A stretch of 36,259 nt of DNA from Nymphaea colorata (lineage: Eukaryota > Streptophyta > Magnoliopsida > Nymphaeales > Nymphaeaceae): positions 1 through 36,259 of the forward strand of contig NW_022204948.1 of NCBI RefSeq assembly GCF_008831285.2. The letters run 5' to 3'. The notes under the pieces were generated by a model. That model saw nothing but the letters and a program-made list of their open reading frames with translations. It was not told the origin of the DNA and searched no databases. How positions within the stretch are numbered: the stretch's first letter is position 1; every line of letters starts with the position of its first letter. The translations under genes and the position numbers were made by a program. This document shows, in pieces, positions 22,832 to 34,122 of the stretch.

Positions 22832-22894
22832 TTAAAATCGCCAAATGATTATAATAAAGAAAGCATTCATCAAAATCGCATATATGGCTATATC

Positions 22895-24426
22895 TCATAT
22901 GGCTTGTACTTCTTGCATTTGTGAGGAGAATTGCTGGCTTTTCTTACCTTCTATTTTTCCTTATTATCCTTTTCTTTCAATTTTTGTCATTCCCTGTTCC
23001 TTATTTCTTGAAGTAGGCTTACATAAATTGCTCATCCTCCCCTACAGATAGTCCAATTATGCTTTTGATCTTTTTCTACTGAGCCAAATAATCGAAATTT
23101 GCAAATCGCTTTAGGGATGAATAAATACCTTGCGATTAAATTTTTCACTCGGAATTTTCAATATATTCGGTAAATCACGTACACTTGAACTTCGCCGAAC
23201 CGATAAAGTTTAGGCGGAAATTTAATGACGGATCTGCTGAATAAAGCTCTTTTTTCGTTAAACATTGATTTTGTTTTCAGAAAGGGATCGCTGCCGTGTA
23301 GGCGCCAGTCTAGGTAAGCTGGATGTTTAAAGCTTCATGATCTTCTATAAGGCAGAGAAAGAGTGCTCACTATTGACTCCACTTTCTCAGCAGTAAGGAT
23401 GGATGATAGTTTCTCCAGTTTCTATATCTGTTGTTCATATTTTTCTTTATCACTAAGAATTCCTTAACTCAAAGGACCATGCTTAGCTTTACTTTTAATT
23501 TCTTCTATTCCGAAAAGTTTCTTATGTATGGTCCAAAATTATCGAAAACTAACATATTTTCCTTGGCTTGACATCTCTTGAATAATGTAATAAGCTATCC
23601 TTCTGAAAATTGATTTGGGTCATGCAAAGCGAATTAGAAGTCCTTAAAATATTTGAGGTAGAATCTGAGATCCAATAGTTGAGATAATTTCTCATAAGTT
23701 TCAAAATCTGACCCATTTGGTTTTCCTCTCGGCAATAGTAAATGAACATTTGCTCTAAGCGTTGCTTTATTACATCATATCTTCCTTATAGACAGTTTCT
23801 ATGGACTAAGTTAATCTCTATCAGCTTATAATTGCTGATTGGCTTTCGCTAAGATTGAAGCATTTAATTCGGCAGATAGCTGATTCACAACTTGATTAGA
23901 TTCGTGATCATCAAGTTTTATATACTTCTGCTCCTCCAATTCATATTGGATAATATGTTGCAGCAAATGTACAAAAGACTTGAGTTATTAGTGCTCAGTT
24001 TGTGCAATTTTTTGAGGACTTCCTTCGTTTGCTTTAAGTGAAGTCTTAGACTGTTCATAATCTTTTTGAGCTGCTGCAGGAGAACTTCTTTTGTGTATGC
24101 CGATCGAGATCAAAGCGCTTTCTCATCTTCTCATATGATTGGTGATATTTAAGCAAATGTTCTGATGCTGTTGGCTCAGTTTGTCCCATTATGACCGATG
24201 TTTTATCACAAAAGCCAGGCATTATTAGACAATATTCGCTAAATCTTCGTCAGTGATGGTACTCCAATCAAAGTCGAGACTTGGGTATTTGCTGAGCAAG
24301 AACCGGCGAGCTTCATAGAGGGTGATTTTTTGTTGATTCGAGATCACTAATAGCTGCGAGAAGTCTACTCTGTTGGTTTGATTGGTCCTGAGACACTAAA
24401 TGAAGCTTATCTTGCTTGCCAGGCAT
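22895..24426 (-). CDS. Coiled-coil hypothetical protein
   Basis: Starts at ATG 24426 (MPGKQDKLHLVSQDQSN), stops at TGA 22895-22897, about 510 codons. The N-terminal section (ITLYEARRFLLSKYPSLDFD, WSTITDEDLANIVEE) looks like a small helical domain. The middle is helical and Gln/Glu-rich (HLLQHIIQYELEEQKYIKL, EQMFIYYCREENQM). The C-terminal section is basic and Ser-rich (RRSSSVRDLPNILKIPSEK). Several single-base shifts interrupt it (near 24310, 24090, 23780 and 23390). No family was recognised. It lies 63 bp upstream of the GTPase gene on the same strand and 82 bp after SMC3. Confidence 0.6.
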
Positions 24427-24508
24427 AACTTCAATAGTTATATTGATGATTAAAAAGTGCAAGGAGGAAGGTAATTATAATCATAAATAAGATGATAATG
24501 GAGAATGA

Positions 24509-27500
24509 TCATTCTGTGATGGATGTAACCACCCGCTTAGCCTCCACTTGGCTTATTCTTCGGATTCTGCTCACCCTGTCTCGCATCTCAACAATGTAGT
24601 AGTTGCAGATATCATCAGGAAAGTTCAGCATGTCTGGCTTGAAGGTAGAGATAAAGTACTGCGAGCGTTGACTTTCGTTTCTGATCAAACCAACGATACG
24701 CTAAAGATATATAGGATCCAAAGCAGCATCGAACTCGTCCAGTACGTAGAAAGAAGCAGGCTAGCATTTTTGCAGAGCCATCAATACGCAAAATGCCAGT
24801 ACACTCTTTTGGCCTCCTGAAAACTCTCCCCACCAGCGTGTTAACTCTCTCTCAGCCTCAAACGAAACTCTTATGGACATTGATCCCCTGAATTTAGCAA
24901 CACCACGAGTTTTTTCCTGCATTTTCTTCATTCGAACATCAGTCTTCCCACCAGTAACTGCCCGGAAAATTATCTAAAATTCTCGCTGGAACTGTTCAAA
25001 TATTTGGGCAACACTGCGATCTTTCTCTTTTTGGCACTCTTCAAGTAACTGAATAAGTTTGGCTTCCTCCTAAACTAGTTGCTGAAAGTAGTTGCGTTTG
25101 TCAGCAAGTTGCTGCCTATAAAGTTCAATCTTAGTGAAGAAGATTTTTCCTTGGCTGTGTAGTAATGTCTTTTCTTTGTGTGGATATGTGAGAAACTCAT
25201 GCTAAGTGAATTGGAGCGTTCCTCTACTTCCTATAAGCTCATATCAATATCTCCCAGTTCCTGAATTAGAGTCTCATAGTAGGAAATTTAGTTGACAAGC
25301 AATGCCACTTGAGCTAAGGCTTATCCGTCCGCTGCTTGCTTTTCACCAACTTGCTCTTCAATCCTGAACAACTCCTTCTGCAACTTCAAAGCCCTCTCTT
25401 GCTGTTCTGTAGGCTGCGCTCCAGCTGCTGCCTATACTACTTTTCATTAACGTATCTTGCCCCAAATGATTAATTTAAGCTAATCTAATTCTTCATCTTA
25501 GTGGCCTGCTCAGCTAGCTCTTCCTCTTCGCGGGCTAAGGCACCAAGCTGCCGCTCCACTGCATACTCCTCTTCGCTCTTTTGGTTGAAAACCCTTACTC
25601 GTTCGTTGTAGAGCTCCTAGAGTTCTTTGTACTCCTTAGGATTGACGGGCTGGACCTTCTTAGCTTCGATGGCAGCAAGCAGCTCCTGAGTTCGCTTCAA
25701 CTCCGCCTCAAACGCTCCTTTCTTGCGTTAAAGGTTTTATAATTGCTATTGCACCTTTGCGACTGCTCGTTTTTGATAGGTAATTTCATCGAGTTTCCTA
25801 TTAACTGTTGCTGAATCATTTTCCAACTAGACTTTTTTCTTGTTTAGCACAAGCTCAGCATTCTGTATGGTCTGAAACTGTAGGCTGGATTCAGAAAGCT
25901 TGCCTTGGACCTCTGCAATAAGTCTTTCCTTTTCTTTTAATTTGTAGTAGAGCTCGATGCGATCTTCAACAGCCTAATCTCTGCCCACTTTGCAGAAATA
26001 TCCCTCGGAATAGACCACTTCTCTATCTCCGGTGATGCAATTGAGATGATATCTTTTAGACAAATCTAGAGCTAATTCGTAGGACTTGACCAGCATATAT
26101 TTGCCGAAGGTGTTATTGATTACCTTTCGCACTTGGCGATCGAATTATTCTCCGTAGGGGTGAGCACGAATGCGAATCCATTACTAGTTGAGCAGAGAGT
26201 AGCAGTCCGCTGCAGAAGGCGTGTTGTGCTTCTCGCTGGGTTGCTTCCTCACAACACTAAGAGGAAGCATATTGACCTGTCTTCCCTTCATTTTTCTGTT
26301 GATCTAGATTACCTTAGAACACACACTTTCCTCTTCCACAAGAAGCGTGCACAAGCGACCTGCTCCAGCCATTTCATAGGCAAATGCAACTGATGGATCG
26401 ATTTCAACAAACTCAATGAGGTAACCATACACTCCGTTTACTTTTAGTCTTTGCAACTCGCGAAGAAGCCCTAAGTCGAGCAAGGGTAGGCCTTTCGAAG
26501 GCGTGAGAGATATGCTGCGCTTTGTTGCTAAAGTGCCTCAACCTCTGACTAAAGCTGGTTTTTCACTCTGTTCACTTCATACATTTTGATCTTAGCTCCT
26601 TTGAGATTCACTTACACCTGATTCAGCTCTTCCTTTAGCTTGGCAGCATCTTGCGCCTCTTTTGCTCCTGCCTGTACCTTGAACTCCTTCAAATAAGAAC
26701 TCATCTTGCGGATGTCTTCATCAGTTTCTCGGATGTTTTGTTGCAAACGGTCAATAGTTGACCGCACCTCTGCTTTTCCTTTAGTTGTCTTAGCCAGCTT
26801 TTCTCCTTCCATTTGTGAGGTCAGTACGCTGAAGCGGGCTTTATAAGCTTCCATTTCCTTCCGCGCTGCCTACGCTTCCTTGCTCTTGCGTTCCCACTCA
26901 GCTTTTAGCCGCTGTTTACCTTCTGCTGCTTTTTTAAGACGGGCATTAATATTGTGGAGCTACTGGGAGGCAAGAGGAGCCTGCATCAGATCATCATCTT
27001 CGGGGTTGCCTTGACATTCGTAGAGCTGTTTTTCATTAATGGTGATATCCTGTTGAAGCTGTTAAAGTTGTTCCTTGGTCTACTTAGCCTTATTTCTCAG
27101 CCTAGCTACATCATCTGCTAGTTGCCCCTCTTGATGTTTAAGCTCCTGCAATTTTCAGTGTTGGCATCTAGTTGATGTTGATAATCATGTTTGCTTCTCA
27201 ATTTGTTGGCTAAATCTTCATAGTTGTGTAGCTGGTACTCCTCCCTTCTAGATTCGTACATCTTCAGTTTCGATTCGATGTCATCTAGCATCTTGCCTAT
27301 TTGTTCCTTCTGAGCTGCGTTCCGGCGAAACAAAATTGTGGTCTCCTCATATCTTCGCTAGTATTTCTTGAGACCAGTAGCATCCTCTATCAAATTGTAA
27401 AGCTAAAAGTCGTCCATGCGAGTGATGAGGTCTATACGGCCTTGCTGGACCACATGGTAGGAGTTGGAGTAGGAGATACCTATACTTTCCAACAGGTTCT

Positions 27501-27892
27501 CGAAGTCCTCCTTCTTATAATTGTGCTCCTCTACTCTCAGCTCTTAGCGCAAATCAGGATGCCAGATGCGCTCAATACGGAAGAGGTTAGAATCGCCTGC
27601 AGAGATCGAACGACTGCGAAAGTATGTTTCGACTGCTACAGGCTGAGCGGCGTTGTCAAGACCGCGCTGAATAAGAGATGGAGCACGTGATTGTAGGCGA
27701 TGTATTCGGTCTTGTTGAGTGGGACACGATCAGTGAGTACGAAATTGATGGCTATATGGCGGGAGGCGTACCTTTGAAGAAGTTCGATTTTCCCTCTCCG
27801 TTCCTGCCGATGATGATGTTGATATGCGGGCTGAGGTTGTTGATAAGCTAGTCCTCGTAGGACTTGAATCCCTTCATGGCGATGAGCTGCAT
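24509..27892 (-). CDS. SMC3: Cohesin subunit SMC3
   Basis: ATPase of the cohesin ring, which holds sister chromatids together in the nucleus. Starts at ATG 27892 (MQLIAMKGFKSYEDEL; an in-frame ATG at 27925 would add 11 residues), stops at TGA 24509-24511, about 1120 codons. Walker A is GRNGEGKSNFF near residue 30. The head continues VVQQGRIDLIT, a match to VPQGR...LTN of SMC3. Coiled coil follows, then a hinge at about 26460-25990 (VYGYLIEFVEIDP, VEEESVCSKVIEINRKMKG, FGKYMLVKSYELALDL, LNCITGDREVVYSEGYF). After more coil come the signature FSGGQKSVLAF and Walker B FYVLDEFDAALDP. The ending FISTFKPDMLNFPDD matches the SMC3 TTFRPELL region better than SMC1. TAG falls where relatives have Asp/Glu (QKC-x-PASFY). 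Frame shifts near 27650 and 27152, with others in the coils. One 20-nt intron. Confidence 0.9.
27752..27771 (-). other. 20-nt GT-AG intron in SMC3
   Basis: Gene-sense GTACGCCTCCCGCCATATAG interrupts the codon after GKSNFFK. Removal gives GKSNFFKAINFVLTDR, matching the conserved GKSNFFAAIRFVLSD of SMC3, so the borders are well supported. Confidence 0.85.
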
Positions 27893-28075
27893 TGCTAATT
27901 TGTTATATTTGAATATTGCCGCCATCGCTCATTATACTCACCATGTACCATACTACCCTAGTAGCCCTCATATCATCGTCAAAAAGCATAAAAACTCACT
28001 CACAAAATAGTAATCATCCCTATCAGAATGAAATTACCATGGCTTTTACTTCTATCTGATAGGATTATAATAGTG

Positions 28076-28865
28076 ATGATAGAGGAGTAGAACAAAAAAC
28101 CATTAGTCCAATGGTTCCTTAAACACAAGACTGCCAGAACCTTTATCTTCGAGTTTATCACATGCATTTTCCTAACCTTCATGTGTCTCAGCACCAGCTT
28201 CCTACCTGCATTTGAAGGACATCCTCACGATCGCAATATCTTTCATCAAATTTACATCGCTCTAGTTGTATACGTTATCATTTGCTTCAGTGGTCCTATC
28301 AGCGGAGCACATATCAATCCCGCTGTCACCCTTGCTGTATACTCTTCCAAAAAAAAATAAAAGGGAGATCTTTTAATCATCCTCGCTTATGTAGTGGCGC
28401 AGCTCAGCGGGTGCCTGATTGGCTGTGTGGAAGCAAGCTATTATTTGACCAAGGAGGACCTATTTATGCGGTTTTTCCAGATGGACTGTAGCTAATAAAG
28501 GACTGCGCTGAGGAGTTTGCTGGTACTTTTCTCCTCATAATGTTCGTATTCATCATTTCAAATGAGGAGACGACATTTGTGCACAGTGAAGCTTGGGGAC
28601 ACCTTTTAATCGGGCTTGTTTACTACTTCTGCCTGACGTATGCTTCTATTAACACAGTATTGCCACCCACTTCCACACGCTCAACCCCGCGATTGTCTTC
28701 TCCTTCCAATTTCAGGGCATGATGTTCACTCATTGTGACTATAACGTTCTCATACCCTCCCTTTTCCTCTGTATAGCTCAGCTCTTAGGCGCATGGGTCA
28801 GCCAATTCGTCTTCCATCGTATCTATCTAAAGCAGACCAGGTTCTGGAAGGACCAATTCAAATGA
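28076..28865 (+). CDS. Aquaporin (MIP family channel)
   Basis: Membrane channel for water or small solutes. Starts at ATG 28076 (MIEEENKKPLVQWFLKHKTA), stops at TGA 28863-28865, about 263 codons, a normal MIP length. Six TM helices are readable: TFIFEFITCIFLTFM, YIALVVYVIICFSG, LIILAYVVAQLSG, GTFLLIMFVFIIS, LLIGLVYYFCLTYA, SLFLCIAQLLGAWV. The first pore loop is SGAHINPAVTLAV (about residue 80). The second is HTLNPAIVFSF (about residue 203), where Ile replaces the near-universal Arg after NPA. Shifts lie near 28490 and 28665. Divergent from SMC3, with about 180 bp between the two ATGs. Confidence 0.9.
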
Positions 28866-28953
28866 TGATCTATTTATTCCACTGCTAATCACCATATCAA
28901 AGTAGAAACTAGCAGCCATTGTGATAGTTATAGTTCATTTATAACATTTAGAA

Positions 28954-29399
28954 ATGAGTCTCAGCAGCACTCTCAATGCCAGCCAGACCCTCAATGGCTC
29001 ACTCCAAAAAACCATCTCAAGCAAGGCAGAGGCTAACTTCTTCGCTAAGTTAGACGCACTAGGCATCGAACTTAAGGAAGTGGCGGAGAGGTTGCATGAT
29101 TTGGAGGAGGAAACGAGTGTAAATACTACATCACATAGAGCATTCGTGAGGAGAAGGCAAGCGTTGATCGATACCTGGAGAAGAAATCCGAGTAGAATCG
29201 GCTGAGGTTGATGGGGGAGCTGGAGCTATTCGAGTTGGAGGTAAAGCGCAAGATCGATTAGGCTCGCAGGTAAACACAGAAGATTGATGAACGAGTGTAG
29301 AAGATGAAAGAGGCGCAATTGTACTCCTTGCAGATGATTCTGTCGATTCAGAGGAGAGTGCATGAGTTGGAAGTGCAACTGGGAGTAGAGCACGAGTGA
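28954..29399 (+). CDS. Small coiled-coil protein
   Basis: Starts at ATG 28954 (MSLSSTLNASQTLNGSLQ), stops at TGA 29397-29399, about 148 codons after correcting one shift near 29135. After a Ser/Thr-rich start the whole protein is a charged helix (FFAKLDALGIELKEVAERL, RLMGELELFELEVKRKID, MILSIQRRVHELEVQLGVE). Size and composition resemble small filament- or axoneme-associated proteins, but no family was recognised. 29400-29554 holds no gene. Confidence 0.7.
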
Positions 29400-29554
29400 T
29401 CAAGGATTGATTATTGTATCACATCGATTGTTGTGGAGGCAAGGATTAGCGATGGTATGGGCATTTGATTGAGTAACATTGACAATAAATATGACGGATT
29501 AAAGATAAAGTGAAGAAATCATGATTTATCATGTTTAGGATGAGAATTTATCAA

Positions 29555-32500
29555 TCAATGGTTGATGCTCTTGCTGCCGCGGTGAAGGAGATAGCTTTTG
29601 GCGATTAGATGCCATCTCTTTACCAACTTTGATGGTACTTCCTTCAATGTGATCTTGTTCTCCAAGTGCAGGTTCTTCTCTTTGCACTCCACGCATATGG
29701 TCACATATATCTGGCTAAGCCGATAAAACTCCAAAAATGATCTTGAGTCAAAGGCCCTATTGACGTTCAGTAGGCGGAACTAATTGACCAGCTATTGGAA
29801 GTCCCTCCGTTCTAGGGCCTACAGCTCCACATCCATATTGCAAAACTCACAGTTTTAAGCATTTTATCCTTGCGAACAGATGCAACAATCGCCCGAAGGT
29901 GCAGATTCTGACGCGCCAGATAGAGCCAATAGCAAACCAAGGGACGGGCATACTTTTAGAAGGGACGCTTGGGGAGCGCAATCTGTGCATATGCAGGTAG
30001 GTGAGCCAAAGGAGCCAATATTGAATTCTCTTTCAACCTCTTGATACGACGCTTTTCGTCTATCTGCTGTTTTTTAAACAAGCTTTTGTAGTGTTTGTAC
30101 TTGGCCACAAGCTCACCCGCGTTTTCTTCGAAATCTCCTTGTCGAAGATGCGAGATAGGTTGTGGACGATCCACTCCCGGTTGTACAATAAAAAATAGTC
30201 CTTAACTCCTTGAAGGTTGAGAAAATCAGTGATATCATTGTTCTTTAGATACTTTTCGGTTTTGAGTAAATTCTGACGCATGGTTTCTTCTTCCTTCTTC
30301 TCGTAGAGGCGCAGTTTTATGGCCGCAAAGCTGACCACTATGGAAAGAATATCGCCCAATATAACTATTACAAATACCATCACCAGCACCACTGGGTCAT
30401 TGACCAGCTTATACTTAGCCTAGACTATTATAAGCATTCCCAAGTAAAGAAGAAATCCACTGAAACCTAAAAGAGAAACCACGAAATATAGTTGTGAGGA
30501 AAATGCAAATTTTTAGTACTCTCTATAGAAGAATTGAATGTTGCGGCTATGGGAGAACTCATCATTCATCCACCTAAACTGTCTGCGTCTGAATCGGAAG
30601 TGGTTGAACTTGATGACTTCCTCAATGCGAACTCCCTGCTTCTTCATCAACTCCATCAATGCGAAAATTACCAAGAGCTCCATCGGCATAAGAGTCAGCA
30701 TCATTAGTAGCGAGTATCCCGAAGTCATCTAACCCATTAAAAGATTAGATTGAAAAAGAGTTGTGCGGCTCAGCAAATATATGGCCAAAGCAACTAAGGG
30801 CAATAAAACAACTGCTATTACTTCCATCACTATTATTGAGCCGAGGTAAATAGCTCGTTAATACTCTGATTCCCTACGCTTTTGTTCAAGCATGTTATGC
30901 ATTAACTTGCTCAGTAGCTTGGTGAATCTATTAGATTCACTAATCGCATCAAGTTTCTATAGCAATTTCCCATAGGTGAGCTCAATTATGATGATTTCCA
31001 CATAGATATTGAGGAACCTACTCAAGTAAAGATAAGTGAACTCCAGCACTGAACGATTCTTCAAGACTAGCAAAGTGGAAATAAGGACTAGGCTCAGCAA
31101 ATTTCCTGATACATATAGTAGTTCCTTGATTATAAAATGCTTTAGCTTTTCAGTGAATATCTTGCTAACTATGGGAACTACAAATATGTTACTAAAGCTA
31201 CCTGCATGTTAGACATAGATAGGACAAACTACACGTACCAAAAGCCAATAAACGCTACAAATAGACAACTCACCAGCATGAACTTCTAGTGGCTTACCAT
31301 GTTCTTCTTTGTAAACTAGATTTTCTCTGTCAGCTAATCATCCTGCATGGGTTCCCGCCTTTACAATCGCAGTCATCCTCAAAAACGATCTTGAGTCTTC
31401 GCTAGAGCTTACCTTGCAGGCTTGCTTGAGGGCTGCGACCATGAGATAGACTCCAGTAAGGGCCACTGCTAATCCATTCCTACCGATGTTGTTCAGCTGG
31501 AGGGTCTCATCAATGAAAGTATCTCCATAAAGGGCGGTTACTGAGCTGAAGTTTGTCCGATAGGTTATCTAGTTTACCAGAATAAAAAAACAGCCACCTG
31601 TGATTGTTGTATAGAGGCAGCCTTTCATGGCAGGAGCGAGAACTTGTTGGATCTTGTCACGCATACGCTTTGAGTAGGTACGGCCTAATATCGCATAAAC
31701 TAGGACTGAAATCACTAATCCCATTAGATAGCATATCCCAGATACCACCAAGCAACTACATCATATGAGTTGAATCTTTATAGGTAGTTAAGGTAGCGTA
31801 CATGCACTTGGATTTGAGCTTTAGGAGAGGGCACTGACGGATTATAGTATCCCTTTATATCCGCATAGACGATATGCATTTACATTTCGGAATCCTTATT
31901 AATGGCCACCTTAAAGGAAATGTGGAAATCATTGACCACCACTGAGTTGGTACTATAGCGTTAGTAATAGACAGGTACGAGATCATCATACATCGCCAAG
32001 ATCAAGGAATTAATTCCTTTCAAGTTCTAGCTAGCTAATTTAAGGTCCGGTAAGGAAAGCTGGTTTGAAAAAAGGTAAAAAAGAATGCCTAAATTAAAAA
32101 ATAGTTACTCTGGTCATTGTTAAACCAAAATTAAGAATCCACGTTGCTGACTTAAAGTTCCTCTAGTATGCATTCAAAATTGATATATTTCTCCGCACAT
32201 GTTAGTCCAACAAAATCTTTAATTTCGCATGCATTCGTTTCTAAAAGATCGTTGAGAAGGACGAATGACTTTTCGAAGGAGCATTGGCTGAGATAGGGGA
32301 AGTGAGGTAAGAGTTATATACTTGATTTTCTCTATGTCCAATAGGTCGACATGTAGGGTTCCAGGTTATATGTTATCAGTTCCGCTGGCTGCTCAAAGGC
32401 TATCACATAGAGGCCGTCCAGCTTTTGGTTTAGCATATTAAACGGCAACCTGAATAAGCACTCGCTTACATATACCCACTTGATGTGTCCTTATCGAAGG

Positions 32501-32873
32501 CAGCGATAAACACGGGTGGACTCATTGCGGTTTCCATCCATAACATCCTCTGCGGGAGTTCGGCTGTGCTCGCCAGATTAATATTGATTGTGTAGTCGTT
32601 CCCTTCGAAATTCCACACAGCAAATTTGTTATCCTTTTGCACGAGTACGATGTTGGAAGAGTAGATGACTGATGAGCTATTGATATTTGGGGAGGTTGTC
32701 AGGTAACTGACTGTGAGTTTGGCCTTGGTGCCTTGCATATTCTTGAGCGGTGTGATATAGAAAGTGCTGCAACTGAGCTTCGGCAGAGTAAAGGTGAGGT
32801 TGATCTGCGAGCAGAAAGCTAGGAATACTATCTATAATAGAAGGAGTAAGTTTGTTATGCGCCATTCTCCCAT
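29555..32873 (-). CDS. Large multi-pass membrane protein with C-terminal Cys-pair motif
   Basis: Starts at ATG 32873 with a signal-peptide-like start (MGEWRITNLLLLLEIVFLAF), stops at TGA 29555-29557, about 1100 codons. A beta-rich, apparently extracellular part (YTININLASTAELP) is followed by many TM helices between about 31750 and 30300 (GICYLMGLVISVLVYAILG, SLLMMLTLMPMELLVIFALM, VLVMVFVIVILGDILSIVV). A cytoplasmic helical part follows (FLNLQGVKDYFLLYNREWIV, HYKSLFKKQQIDEKRRIKRL). The tail carries NCEFCN and, about 50 residues later, CVECK: two CxxC pairs that could bind zinc. Many single-base shifts, most between 32450 and 31300. Such large TM proteins are common in ciliates; transport or receptor function is not shown. 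Confidence 0.65.
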
Positions 32874-32944
32874 TCGCTTTTTATAATTTGAGCAAACATC
32901 AATTACAATAATCAATGATAATTCATTTAAAAGCTAATAATTTA

Positions 32945-33895
32945 TCAATAGAAAATGACACTCATAAGTCGGTCGATCCACTGTTCCAGGCCAATTTAAT
33001 GATCTAATTCCTCTATTAATGATTAGTTATCAAAAAGATCATTGTGGCTGCATGCTATAGGCAGTCCACATTGTAACGATTTAAGCTTATCGTTGCTTTA
33101 AGTAGTCTTATAAGTTCTTCTACTTTTCTTTTGCTTTTTGTATTTTGCTCTCAAGCTGCTTGATGGTCTCCACAAAAGCTAACTACCTCTTAGAGTATTA
33201 CTTTTTAATGGCGAATACACTGTGCTTCAATTGTTTCGACGTTATTTCACTGAGTTTTTATAATTATGATGTAAGGGAACTTTTCAACTCTTCGAATTTA
33301 TGTAAAAATTAGCCTTTCATTTTATTCATTTCAGTGTTCACGCCCATGCATTGATCTCTTACTTAGGCTACTCTTTCAGTTATTTTGCGAGACTTTTCTG
33401 GCACTTCCTGCCTTTATTTATTCGGCTGATGACCCCCCATATTCTCATAATTGATTTTCTTTTTTTTTAGAGTCTTTCTATAAATTTACGTTCCTTAGAT
33501 ATCGGTGAATCCTAGCTGAAATTTTTTGGTGCTTCGATTGACGATGTATGGCGACCTGGGAAAATATTGCTGTCGGTTTAGAACTACCTTGATTCTCTCT
33601 TATTTTCTAAATTTTCATTTGTTTCACGACCGTTTTTCTTGATCTGATTGAGATACTTTTTGATCTGGATAACGAAGACCGGCCGGAGAGGCCTATGCTC
33701 TATCATATGGTTGTTTAGCTCATCAAAACAGTCCTTAAGGGTGATGGAAGAAAGGTGATCCATGGAGGTATTGAGCTGTCCGGAGATGTTGGTGGATTAA
33801 TGGGAGACCAAATATTTTGAATTGACGATTTGGCTCCTCTGTTTTCTGAATACCGTATGCCCCGTTATTTAGGTTAGTAGCTTCCTTGGCTTCAT
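32945..33895 (-). CDS. Hypothetical protein with C-terminal coiled coil
   Basis: Starts at ATG 33895 (MKPRKLLTEITGHTVFRKQR), stops at TGA 32945-32947, about 316 codons. The N-terminal third has SMDHLSSITLKDCFDELNNH and LRPVFVIQIKKYLNQI, a basic middle follows, and the C-terminal third is coiled coil (QLAFVETIKQLESKIQKAKE) ending LEQWIDRLMSVIFY. Shifts lie near 33340, 33130 and 33010. The gene sits 71 bp upstream of the large membrane protein on the same strand. No family was recognised. Confidence 0.6.
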
Positions 33896-34122
33896 ATAAT
33901 TATGGAAGAAATTATTGTCACTGCAAATAACAATTAACTTTACAAAACAAATCCTATTCGAATCATCTCCGGGTGTTAGTGACTGCTCGGACTTTGATTA
34001 TTCGAAATAGATAGCATTTTTAAGTCTTATTCTATTATTTTTATTTACTAGTTTATATTAAGATATGAGAAGTTAATGATCATAATGAAAAATAAAAACC
34101 GATTAAAAAAGCATAGCTTTCA

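Noticed and set aside
27301-27690. 129-codon + strand ORF, the longest in the standard-code reading
   Set aside because: Antisense to the conserved head of SMC3; its hydrophobic composition is a by-product of the coding strand.
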